From: Brachypodius melanocephalos
Lineage: Eukaryota > Chordata > Aves > Passeriformes > Pycnonotidae
Direction of reading: 5' to 3'
DNA length: 64,000 nucleotides
Assembly (NCBI GenBank): GCA_013398615.1
Contig: VZSR01000514.1
Span: forward strand, 11,065,621 to 11,129,620
Under the pieces are notes generated by a model, which did not search any database, was not told the origin of the DNA, and saw only the letters and a program-made list of their open reading frames with translations. A program made the position numbers and the translations under genes. Below are positions 13,601 through 25,600 of this stretch, in pieces. Every line of letters begins with the position of its first letter. Position 1 is the first letter of the stretch.

Positions 13601-16600
13601 ATTAATAAGCCTGTAATGTATTTTGCTGTACTTCTTTTGCAGAAAACCTCAAGCCTCCATGGGCAGATACTTGGGGCTGTCTTCAAAAAATCAGTCAGAA
13701 ACTCGAGCAACTTGCATTGCACAGAATCCCAGGATGGTTTGGGTTGGAAGGAACTTGAAAGCTCATCTATCTCCAACCCCCTGCCATGGCCAGGGACACC
13801 TTCCACCAGATCAGGCTGCTCAGATTTGCATCTGAAAATCTATAATCCAGAACAGTGGCCAGGAGGGACTAAAATTCATCTCAGTCTGAGCATGAGAAGC
13901 AACTATTTTGTGGGGGGAAAAAAAAAACCAAAGAAAAAGAATTACAAAACACTTGGCAAAATGACGGTATGAGTGAGTGACGTTCCCCTGGTCTGGGAGT
14001 ATTCCAGAATCTTACTTTTCCATCCTCACACTTGGTTCCTGCCAGCACAAGGCCAGGGTCGGGCATGTCATCCCCCAGGTACACGTGGGTGCCCCGGCAC
14101 AGGATCTTGCCCCCCTCCTGCAGGGGGATGTTGGTTTCTATGGAAACAGCGTTGGTTCCAATCACCGGCCGGTTTGCTCCTCCTTGACACTGGATTTTCC
14201 CACACTTGGCATCCCTGGGGGGCATAAACACAAACACAGATTAGGTGAAGCATTTCCAGCGTTCCAAGCCCTCTCCCAGCCCCTGCTGCTGTGTTTGCAG
14301 GGGGAGCAGCCCCTACCTGGGTTCACATTTGGCAAAGGAGCTCTTGGAGTCCTTCCCGCAGTTGCCGTAAGGATCTCCGGCAGAATTGACTCTCTCAAAG
14401 CAGATCCCAGGAGCGGGTTTCGCACCTGAAACAAAACCTAATCAGAACTTTCATCTCATACAAGGTGTTTTTAATAATTTCCTTTGAGCTCTGCCGGTGC
14501 TTTAGGGGAAAGGGGGGATGTGAGCTGAATGCTGATGAGGCCCAGCAAAGCATCGGTGCTGGATCCGCATGCTAATGGAAGAGTTTGGATGGGGGGGATT
14601 GCCAGTGTTGTTTGTCTCTCCTGGCAGCCCTGAGCAACAGATAGTGCAGAACTCCTTCTCTTCCAGGATTTCCCAAGGTGATAGCCCTCCTGCCAATCCT
14701 CCTAGGACACAAAAACCGCTGGCAAATACCAGACAAAGGCCAGCTGGAAAGTGAACTCCTTTCTTTTGCAGGAGTCCATGTTCTGGTGAGATCCCAAAGA
14801 GAATTCTTTCCAAGAAAGGCCTGTTTGACTGCAAGTGAGAACAAGAGAACAGAAAAAAAACCAGCTGTGAACTGGGTGTAAAGATATGAGGACCTGACAG
14901 AAATGTGCTACTATTAACCCGTGCAGAAGTACTGGGGAGAGGAAAGGAACCCATCCCACCTTAACCCTCAGGACATCCACTCCTGATGATGCCTTAAGTT
15001 TCAGCTTCCCTGTATTTCATGTTCTGTGCTGCCCAGGGGTGCAGCTCTGAGCTCACAGTCAGGGTCACTCAGCTCTGCACACAGCACGGACACAAAACAA
15101 ATCCTTTTCCTGCTGCACAACAAGGACAACTTTCAGCCCAAAAGCACAACCAAGGGTGGCTGAAGGGAGGAACAAGAAGGATGGGACTGCAGAACCTGGA
15201 GCTGGAATTGGACAATTAAACCCCAAGATGCAAATGGACCAAAACTTATCAAAGTGTGAGACCTGGTGACTGTTGTCCATTTTGTGACCATTTTGGGTCC
15301 ACCTTGGGTGCAGCCCTGGCCAGGCTCTTGTCCTGCCCAAGGTGTACCTTAAAGGCTTTTTTAATAAATACCTGCTTTATTCTCCAGCTCTGTCCAGTCA
15401 CTGTTCCAGCTCTTCCCAAGGCATCACTGAGAGCAAAGACTGGCATGGAAGAAGGGGCATTTCTGCCATGGTGGTAGAAGTGGGAATTTGGGGGTTCAGG
15501 CAGCATCTGGTTCTTATCTACTGTGGTCCTTTGTGATAGAGACATTTCCTAATGGCAAAGGAACTTCCCTGGTGGGAGCAGGGCTGGAAAAACTTGTGCA
15601 GGCAGATTATTCATCCCTGCACTTCAGAAGTTCAAGGGTATTATGAGAACATCTCTTCTAATGTTTCATACACAAATCTCCTCCTCATTTCCCTGCAGAT
15701 TATAACCAATTATAGAATATCTTCCAGGAGAAGATGCATCCACTCATCTGGAATGCTGAAGAGGTGAAGGACCTGCTCCCCTGCTTTGACTGCTGCAACA
15801 ATTCATTAGTCTGTGTATTGGAATTTAATCCCTTTGTTCTACAGGGAAGTGTGGCTTTCATTTCCAGCCAATAATTGCTGCTTCTTGCAAGATTAAGAGG
15901 CCCTTTGTTAGGGCTCTTTGCCACTCCATGTTTTCTTTCCATGGAAATAATTAACAGCACCATCAAGTCACCACCAATGTTTCAACTGCTCCGACAGGGA
16001 GAGTGGCTTTGAGCAGGAAAGGAGCTGAGGAGAAACTCTGGCTCAAACTGATCAGAGACCTGCTAACTGCGTTTCTGTGCTCCTGACAGATCAGCCAAAC
16101 TAAAGCAAAGAGAACTTGGCAGCAAGTGATGTGATAGCCCAAAGGCTGAGAATATCCCATTTCTACAGTGCTCCTGATCTTTACCAGAGACAGAATATTT
16201 CAACTAATGCTACATTTTGTCAAATGTTTTGAGCCACTTCCAAGTCTGTATGCCTCTAACTGTGGGTAAAACATAGCATTTATTTAAGCCAGACTGAAGA
16301 TTTCATTTGAAAGCCTTCAAAGAGAAAAATGGTCTTTTTATTTTCTTAAAAAAAAAAAAAAAAGGGGGTCAGATTCCTGGAGAAGAAAATACAAATATAA
16401 TCGTAAAACTTCCAGCCAGTGTGGATCTTTTCACTAAAAACTCAGAGATTAAAACTTCAATTAATTATCTGCATTTCATAGTCAGAAGCTTGACTAATAC
16501 TATATACTGCTGAACAGCAATCTAATGCTATTAAGGACAAAATATTAAAACTTGGAGAGGCTTAAGATGGCACCCTCTTTTCCTTCTAACATTTTTACAT

Positions 16601-19600
16601 GCTGAAGCTGGAAAATTCATAAAGAAAGGCACAGGAGGAACAGAATATGAGCTGTTGGTTCCCTGGAGAGAAGGACAAGAGCTTGAAATTCTTTGCAAGA
16701 TTACGATCAAGCTTGCTGAGTTCAGAATATTTTTTCAAATCTGCAACTATTAAAAGGGACCCGCACAGGATTCTTTCAATTCTTTTTCATTAAAGTTCAA
16801 GCAATAATCAAAAAAAGAAAATCAACAAAAGCCTCCAGACAAGGCGCTGTGCAGAAAAAATCAAAAGTTAAATTTCCATTTTCAGCATGTGGATCACTCC
16901 TCATCTTTCCAGGGTGGGCACACTCACTGTTCAGCTGGAGACAAACATTAGCATGTGCATATGCTATAGCAGCTTTGGAAGGGCTGGAGAGGGAAGAAAC
17001 ATCCTGGCAGCAAGAGGCCAAGGAAAGCTGATGCTTCTAAAACTGCTTTTTCCAAAACTGCTTTTTCCAACCCTGATTTTTCTCCCACAGGTGCAAGGAC
17101 CAGTTTGTGCTGGTCGTATGCAACTGCCTGGGTGTTGTTTTTGGCCAGGAGCCTCAGGCCCAGCTCAGCTGATGCCATGGGTGGAATGGCAGTGGCTGGA
17201 TGCTCCCTTGGAGATGTGGCAGCAGCAGCCAGAGCCCAGACACGCTGTCCCCTCAGTGCTGTCCCCTCCCAAAGCTGCCAAAAGCCAAATGAATGCTCAC
17301 GTCCTGTGCTCTGGCTGCGAGGGATGTAACAAAGGGTTATTCTGAAAATGGTTTTCAAAAGGGAAAGCACTCACTGAACACTGAGAGAGTTTAAGGTGTT
17401 TCTCTTCCTCTTTCACCTGGTGAAAGTTTTTTGCCTGGCTGATTTTCCCCTGAATTCAGAAGACAAGCATTGCAGAGATGATGGAAAGCAGCCCCCAGGA
17501 AGGAAAACACATCTGTAGCATCCTTGCAGGGCTCAGACACTGAGCTTTAACTCCAGCTAATAACACTTGACAAGAAAAAGGATCTCACGGAGCACAAAAA
17601 CCACCACTCCCCTGCCAGGCTGGGAGCAGCCTGTGTGTGAAAACACCTGGTACCCAATGATCATCTGCAGCCTGGAAACCAAAATCCAGCTCCAATTCCT
17701 GCCTTTGGTATCCAACCAAGACACGCTGTTGCTTGGGATTCAGACAGCTCTTCCCTCTCCCCACTGGCTTCTCACAATGTTTGCACTCTTTTATGGATGA
17801 AAACATACCAGAGTGTAAGATGCTGAACAGATGGAGCTACCAAGTTAAAAGGAGGTTTTCAGAGGATGCTCAAGGAAGAGAATTGTAATGTTGTGTTTCT
17901 GGAGGAAACCCATTTATCACGACTGCACCACATAAACTGAAGCAGCAAGTCCTGTCTTCCTCTATTTTCTACCTCTGCAGGCAGAGGCAAAATGATTTGT
18001 GAAGGATTTCTGGTGGTTATTAAGTGGTTTGAGCTGGATGAGCAGAGTTTATTTCACTTTGCTCTTGGTAATTATGGTATCATGACCCTGTAATTAAGGT
18101 CCTGTCAGCCTTTCCACACCAAGCCTCATTCAAGGAATTAAATCAGCCCTTGGAAGCTGCAGAAGGTCAAAGCTCACTACTGCAGCTGGCAGCCTGGAGA
18201 TTGTTGGGTTTTTTTTCTCCAAATGTCTATATTGATGAGCCCACTTCTTTCCCTATGTAGTTGCAAAAAATTGAAATAATTTTAAAAAAAGAGGATTTGC
18301 AGGGCACAGAAATGCTGTGTCATTTCAGACCTGCTGCCAGAGGAAAACACCAACACAGCCTCTAGAAAGGAATGAGGGAAACTTCTGACCATGGTGCTGA
18401 TTCCATGAGCACAAGAAACATCCTCTGTCAGGCTGAAGAGGAAAATATTTCAGTTCAGTTCCCAGCTGTCTGTGGGTGGGGAGAGGGGAAAAAGCAACCT
18501 CTGAGTAACAGGCTGCAGCTCTGTGGCTCAGGCTGTGCCAGCCAGCACCACGAACAACTGTGCAAATAAATACAAGCAGAAAACCCACAGTTCTCTGTCG
18601 TGTGATCTGGGTTTCAGCTCATTAAATTTGCTTTTGCAGCAAAGCAAAAGCTCCACAAGCTGCCCTCGGCCTCCCTCCCCCCATCCTGGTGATCCTTGTT
18701 CTGTCTGGGTGACAGCAAGATGGGGCTGAGCATTTTTCTTGCATTTTAGGAGGATGATGTCACCACCTCTGAGAATACAATTTAATAGCTTTCCCTTCTC
18801 CAGAAGAAAAAGGCCTGGCCCTAAGTCTGTGATGATCAAAATAGTTTGATTTCACTGAATTCAGGAAATTGCAGTGCTTAGACAATGAGCATTTTTTCAA
18901 AGGCAAGTTAGCAGTGGTCTGGTCAGATATCTGAGGTGGGCAGCCCCATTTATTTTGTGTCTGTAGGGTTCTACCTGGCAAAAGCTGCAAAGTTCTCATG
19001 CAGTAACAAATATTGACATCTAAATTAAGAATGTTCCTGCCTAAACAAATGGCCATGTCCATGCAACACATTTAAATGTGTTCTAATTATTAAATCAATG
19101 CCTGCCATTGGCTCCCCAAAATCATTGCTTTTTTTTCCCACTTGGGGAAATACAGGAAAACAAACTGACAAACTTCCCTAAAGAATCCTTTTCTTGTCAA
19201 TGGAGAAAAAGTCATGAGTTTCAAGTTGAGAATCTTCTGTTCCTTGGTGATCAATGATTTCTCTGTTTCAAGCAGCTCTATCTATGTATCTGTTTCTCCT
19301 GGAAAATGCCAGTGGAGTCACAAAGCATCACTATTGATGCATTTTTCAGTCACTCACTGCTATCAATAGGTCAAATCAGTGCAATTTGGTATTTTTGAAT
19401 ACGGACCAAAAAAGGTCACCAGCACTTCCTGCTCCCCAAGGATAAAAATGACATAAATTATGGAGAGAGAGAGAGAGAATGGAGAACTCTGGGAGTTCTG
19501 GGAGCAGACTGGAATCAGCCTGGGCTCTGAGAGGAATTCATGGCTATTTTCAGAGATTGTCCCCAGGAGCTCCTCCCTTCCTCTTCCCACCCTGCTTTCC

Positions 19601-22600
19601 ATGCAGATAAGAAAGAGCAAAAAACAAAATTCCTCTATTTTATCTGAATCACTGTGTTGAGAGTAACAAAACAACCCCAAGGGAATGCAAGTGCCTTTCT
19701 GGAAACAGGTTCCTACTGCTCAGCCTAATGTAAACAAGTTCTGACAGTGTTCATCATTTTCCTTTAAATAGATCTAAAGTTATCAAGATTGACATTTATC
19801 ATTGAGCTTCTGGACATCTGTAACCTGATGGATAAAGAAAGATGTACAAGGGAAGACAGTAATAAGGAATTCAATGTACCGAACATTATTTTAGGAAAAT
19901 TTATTGTATTTTGTTCTGCATGGATCTCTCCTACTGGGAAGAAGAAAATCAGGAGAGAATGAAAATGAATTGTGGTCTGTTTTTTCTTTAGAGGGGAGAA
20001 TGTTGTGGGGTTTTTTTTAAACCACAAAACTACTTCACTCCAACACAGGCAGTTGTTAAGAACAGTTCTAATCAAACACAACAACCTGGTAAAAAGCTCC
20101 AATGTATATTTTTGATACAAAATCCAGAGACGGCATCTTAGGATGTCAAATCTCTCTCTGTGCTGCAAGCAAGGCTGGAAAGATGTGTAATTTTTTAATC
20201 TGTACCATGATATTTTTCTAACTGCATGAGCCACCCACCTCTCTTCATGTTCCACCCCACATCTGCCAGCTCATTCTTCAGCCAGATGTGTTACAGAGCA
20301 GTGGATATTCACATCCCTAGTCTTTAAATCCAGAATACAGGCATTATTTGAAGTGTCCAAGGCCAGCTGGACAGGGCTTGGAGCAACCTGGTCTAGAGCA
20401 AGGTGTCCCTGCTGATGGCAGGAGACAGAACAAGATCATCTCTAATGTCCCTTCCAGCCCAAATCATTCTGGGATTCTGTGTTGATTTTTAATTTAACCT
20501 TCCAAAAACATGGCAAGAATTAAGACTTTCAGTTCAGGTTTGGAGCAACCTGATCTAGTGCAAGGTGTCCCTGCTGATGGCAGGGGATGGAAGGAGATGA
20601 TCTCTAACATCCCTGCCAGCCCAAACCATTCTGGGATTCTGTGTTGATTTTTAATTTACCCTTCCAAAAACGTGGCAAGAATTAAGACTTTCAGTTCAGG
20701 TTTGCTCACGTCCCACCCTCCCTATTTAAAATCCTTATCCTTGGGCCTTCCTAAGACAAACCCAAACGGAATTCCAGTCCAAGCCTGTTTGAACTCTGTT
20801 CTTAACAAAACATCTTTCTCATAAACAGCCCCTGGAGCCTCCACGCACAGCAGTGCCCATATTGAACAGTCCTAAGAAGGAGACGGGAAAGAACGAGGGG
20901 AGCCCAGGGCTTTGGTGGAATTGCTGTGATAGGAAGCAGACCTGGCAAGGAGCTGCAGCAATTCAGCTCCCTGACCTTTAGAGGAATTTTTCTCAGCCAC
21001 CAAAACCACGAACAGCCTGACCGAGCAACTTTCCACGGCATGGGAAACTGGTTCAGGAGGAGATTTTTTGCTTTCTACAAGAGAAAATGTCTCTGCATGC
21101 AGGGATTAGAAGTCCCAGTCTGACTAAGACTGGAGGCTATAATTGTCCAATGCTCTATGAGCTCACATCAACTCTATGACACGCGTGGGATTTGGGGGAG
21201 CGGAGCAGAGGCACGCTTTGTTCTACGTGAGGAGTTTAATTTTGAACTGGAGCTCCTCCTGAAGGTGTTCTTGTACCCACGTGGCCAAGCTGACCTGCTG
21301 TCTGTACCACTGGGGCTGCTTCTTGAGATGCTTTAATGCTCTTTTAAAGGGAGATTGCAAAAAAGTCCATGTTCTGTGGGAAGGAAACAGATAAATTCTT
21401 CAGCAGAGTTCTGGGGAGGGTTTTGACCAAGGGAAACATCTGTGTGTCATTATATTGGTACAGAAGTTCTGGAGCAGAATTAGAGATGCTGAATTGGAAG
21501 AGGCTGGAAAAGTTAGAGAAATAATTACACCTATCTCTAAGTAATGCTTCTCCTTAGGAGAGAGAAATGATTTTCAAATTTGAGATAGAAGGTCAGAGAT
21601 GCTGAAGGAGATATGATTTGGATTGATACCAAAATGCTGAGTTAATACTTGCATTGCAGTGGAAGGGTCACAGGACTCTATAGAAAGGTGAACAGCTTTC
21701 CTGGGATACATGCTGAGAACAACTCAAGAATTCATGTTACCAGATTTCTGCAAAAAGGGAGCAAATTCCCATGGGAGGATAAAATCCCTTTCTGCTTCAG
21801 TGCACACCCTGCTAAAAGCACTGTCAGGAGGCAGTTTCCAGGTGACACCAGTTAGTAAAATACACACAGTGATCCTGGAGTCTGATGTGAGTGTCAAAAG
21901 CTGAGGCCTGTCTGGGGATGCAGCAGACACATCTGCTTTGCAGATGAGCTGTTTAGAGCACAGGAGGAAGCTCACACAGCAGCCTGTAAAGGGCTGTGAT
22001 TTCAACCTGCCAGCAGCGTTCAGCCCTTTGTGGGGTGACATCAGGCCATGTGAAAGGCAGGAGGAAATGATTTGTCCGTGTTCACCCATGCATTGGCAGC
22101 GTGCTGCAGCACCAGCCTCGTTACGTCCCGCCGCGAGAAACGAACACGGCAGCAAATCGAGGCTGGAATGAACCCCCTCATTATCAACAGCTACAGATCG
22201 GTGCTGCATCCTTCAGCTCCTTATTCCCCAAGGCTCTGTCCGAGCTGTGTGCCCGTGCTGGCACTCACCTGGGCCCCAGAGGGTGATGCACTGCTGCTCG
22301 TGGGTCTGGCAGATGCCGTTGTAGCAGTAGCCATCCACGCCGGTGCAGGCGTGCCCATCGTGCAGGTAAACATTGGCCGGGCACTGCGGGCCGGCCCCCG
22401 TGCAGAACTCGGGCAGGTCGCAGGAATTGCTCGACTCTCGGCAAGAAATCCCCGCTGCTTTCAGCTGCAAAACAAACACAACTTCAAGGGCCGTGCCGGG
22501 GCTGGCTCGGCCGTGCAGCACAGGAGCAGATCGGTGCTCTGGCCCGGCCCCAGCTGACTGCAGAGCACGGGGCAGGGATCACACAGCTCTGCGGGCACCG

Positions 22601-25600
22601 ATGGAGCCACGCCGGGAGCGGCGGATGGAGCTGCACACACGGCTCACACGAGTGGGGATACCCCAGCCCTGATGATTGCAGTGCGCCTCCTCCATCGTGT
22701 CTGAACACAAAAACTCTGGAAGGGAGGGTCTGGAGCACCGGGCAAAAGTCAGATCAGAGACCTTTCCATCCAGGGCAGCTGATCACAGAACACTGGGCTG
22801 GGTTAGGGCTCGGGAAGCCACCAGCCCACTTGATGGTGGATTCAGATGCCCAACAATTCCCAGGCTGGAAGGTTCAATCAGTTCAATCTCAAACCTTGAT
22901 GAGTCTGTGGAGTTACATTTCCTCATGGAAATGTTATTGTGATGGGCATCAAGGTCTCCTCAAACTTAATTACAAGACTAGATCATGTAACTGTTTCTGT
23001 CCTGTACTGATTTCCATGGGTAATGATGTTTTTTTTGGAACTGATGGTGGAATGTGTCAGTCTGGACATTCACATCTCATTCACAACAGTACCCACAAAA
23101 GCTGGGTGTGCTCTGGGAGCAGCCCTGAATTTTAATCACATTGCCTTTGGTAGAAAGCAAAGGACACGAAGACTGACTTTGCTAAAAAGCAATTCCTGGC
23201 TGTGGGGACCCCTTGCTGCTCCAAGCTCGTGGGTTGCACAGACACGATGGCAACTTGCTGGATGCTTTATTAGCCCATGGGCAAAGGAGGGTCTGAGAAT
23301 TCCAGCAGGTAAATGCCTGTGGCAAGTTGGCTTTTATAGAGTGTTAGGAGACCACAACAGCTGATCATCTGCTATTAAAAATACATATGCTGTTGATAGA
23401 ATTAATGATTTAAGAACCTTCCCTAAAATAAGAGAGTTCAGTATTTAATGACTGCTTTCCATGTAAGAACAAGAAAAATTAAAGCACACAGAAGTTCATG
23501 AAAAAGAAGTTCTGCATGAGCAACTGAAGGGGCCACAAAAAGCACAGACACAATTTAAAAGACCTGTTGATCTGCTCCTTCAGTAATTTATATTTTGGGA
23601 ATTTTTTAATTGCTCACATGACATGTGAGTGTCTTAGTGCTGATCAATACCAATTTACTTGTCCTCCATCCTTGCCTACTGCATTGAAGGAGAGAGAAAG
23701 TTGGAATTCTGCCCTCCCCACCCCGAAAAGAGACATTTCCCGTGGTTCACCTGGCAGTCCTCGCAGCAGAGCCCATGTGCACACACTGCTCCCGGGTTCA
23801 AGGCACAGGTGGTTGCGTTGCAGCACCGGTTTGTACATTCCTGCGTGAATTTGGAGGGGAAATTGAGAGCAGACAACGTTCAGTCACAATGAACCATAAA
23901 TCAAGAGGCTGCCTATGGCTCTGCCAAGAAAAACCGGGCATGAACTCATGAATTATGCATGAAATTCGACAACCTGATCCAAACTGCATTGTCTGCCCTC
24001 AGATTCAACAAGCCCAGTAAGTGCAGTAAAACCAGAGAGGCTGCTGAGGAGGGCTGGTTTACTCCAGCTATGGATCTGATCCCAAACATCACAAACAACC
24101 CAAGCGTGCTGACACCAACCCTGACAGAGCACTGGGGTGTTTTATTTCCACAGGAATCAGTGCCATGATTCCACTGCCTCCAGAGAGGGTCCAGGAGCCC
24201 GCTGCAGTTGCTGAGCATCGTGACTACAGCTCTATTTTGTGATAGCTGCTGGCCAGGCTCCTGTCTGGATGGAGGCTGGGGCTGCCACAGAGGAAGACGA
24301 CGACATGATTCCATGTAATCCCTTATCAGAGCACACCAGTAATGGAGCTCTGAGATATGGAATGAGCATGAATTGCAGCCTCACTCGCTGATCCATCCCA
24401 ATTTCACACTTGTGGATTAGATGGTGCCGTGTGTGGGCTCCTGCAAAGTTTATTGTCAGTAGAACGAGCTCGTAAGGAGCCTCAGAAAAGAACGGATTTG
24501 TTTTTCCAAGATAATGCCCACAAGCTGCAAGTTACACCAGCTGAGCTGGAATCTCATCTCTCTCACAGAAACAGCAGCAGATAAAATTGCTCTTCAGCTG
24601 TGTTAAGTCTGTTTGACTTAGCAAGGGATCACTAACAATACAGGGAACACAGGAAGCATGAGTGGGTTAGAGTGATGTTCACAGCCTCTTCTGAAAGCTT
24701 CCCAACTGGAAGGCAGGGCTAGCACTGACTCACCAGCACAAACCAGGAGGATTCTCAGCATTTCACTGTTTGATAGGTAATATCTTCCTGCATGTACAAA
24801 GCCAACTGTGCTCTGAAGCGGAGGAACAACTTCCTGCTCCTATTTTTTGATCCCCGGAAGGCAGCAGGCGATGGAAATATTCCTGTGCAGCTGCTGCATG
24901 TCAGAAGTAACATTCCTCTGCACATTTTAGAATTTCACCTCCAAAATAATCTGAGATAAGCAGAGCAGAGTGTCAGCCCCATTAAGGTCCTTGTGAAACA
25001 GCTGCAATACCCCATCCTCTGGCCCCACAGCAGCATTCAGCATTCCTCAGGCAGACTGGGATAAAGACACAGCTCTTGGAGTGGTGTTTCAGCAGCCTCT
25101 GAAATTTCCAATTGCTATCTCACTTATTGCTTCATTGTAGGGAATGAGCTTGGTAAATAGTTTTTGTGCCCGGGCTATCAAATTGTCAGGAATGATTTTA
25201 ACATAAACAAGGAAAAAACCAAGGAAGGCTCACCAGGCTTTTGGAGGATGGAGGCTGCCAGCTGAAATGACTGCTGTGCTGGATTTGTTGTTATTATTAT
25301 TATTAGTCATTATTGATAACAACAGCAATGATGGGAAGAGGTTTCTCACTGTGGCTCTCCTGGCTCTTCAGAGGAATCAGAGCAGCCCAAGCTCAGAAAA
25401 ATTCCAGCACCACCTCTGTGATGTCAAGCTCTGTCCTGTGGCCAGGACACCTGGTTTTCACCCTCTCTTTTCTAAGAACACAAGACAGACCCCACTGGGT
25501 CAGCCCATAACTCCTCTGCCCTTGTGTCCCCCTGAGAGCAGCCAGCAGAAGATGTTTAAGGACACTGACACCTTCCTGCCTGTCCCTTGGCTCCACGGGC

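Larger units (their letters stand above)
14426..22268 (-). other. ADAM12 intron between exons 9 and 10
   Basis: 7843 bp. It holds an LTR-like fragment (15186-15426) and a tandemly duplicated CR1 tail (20356-20704). Minor: a 17-bp unit repeated at 17040-17070, a GA run at 19463-19480, and an A run at 16349-16364. The rest shows no recognisable element. Confidence 0.8.

Noticed and set aside
22072..22557. 161-codon plus-strand open frame
   Set aside because: Antisense shadow of the GC-rich disintegrin exon 9.
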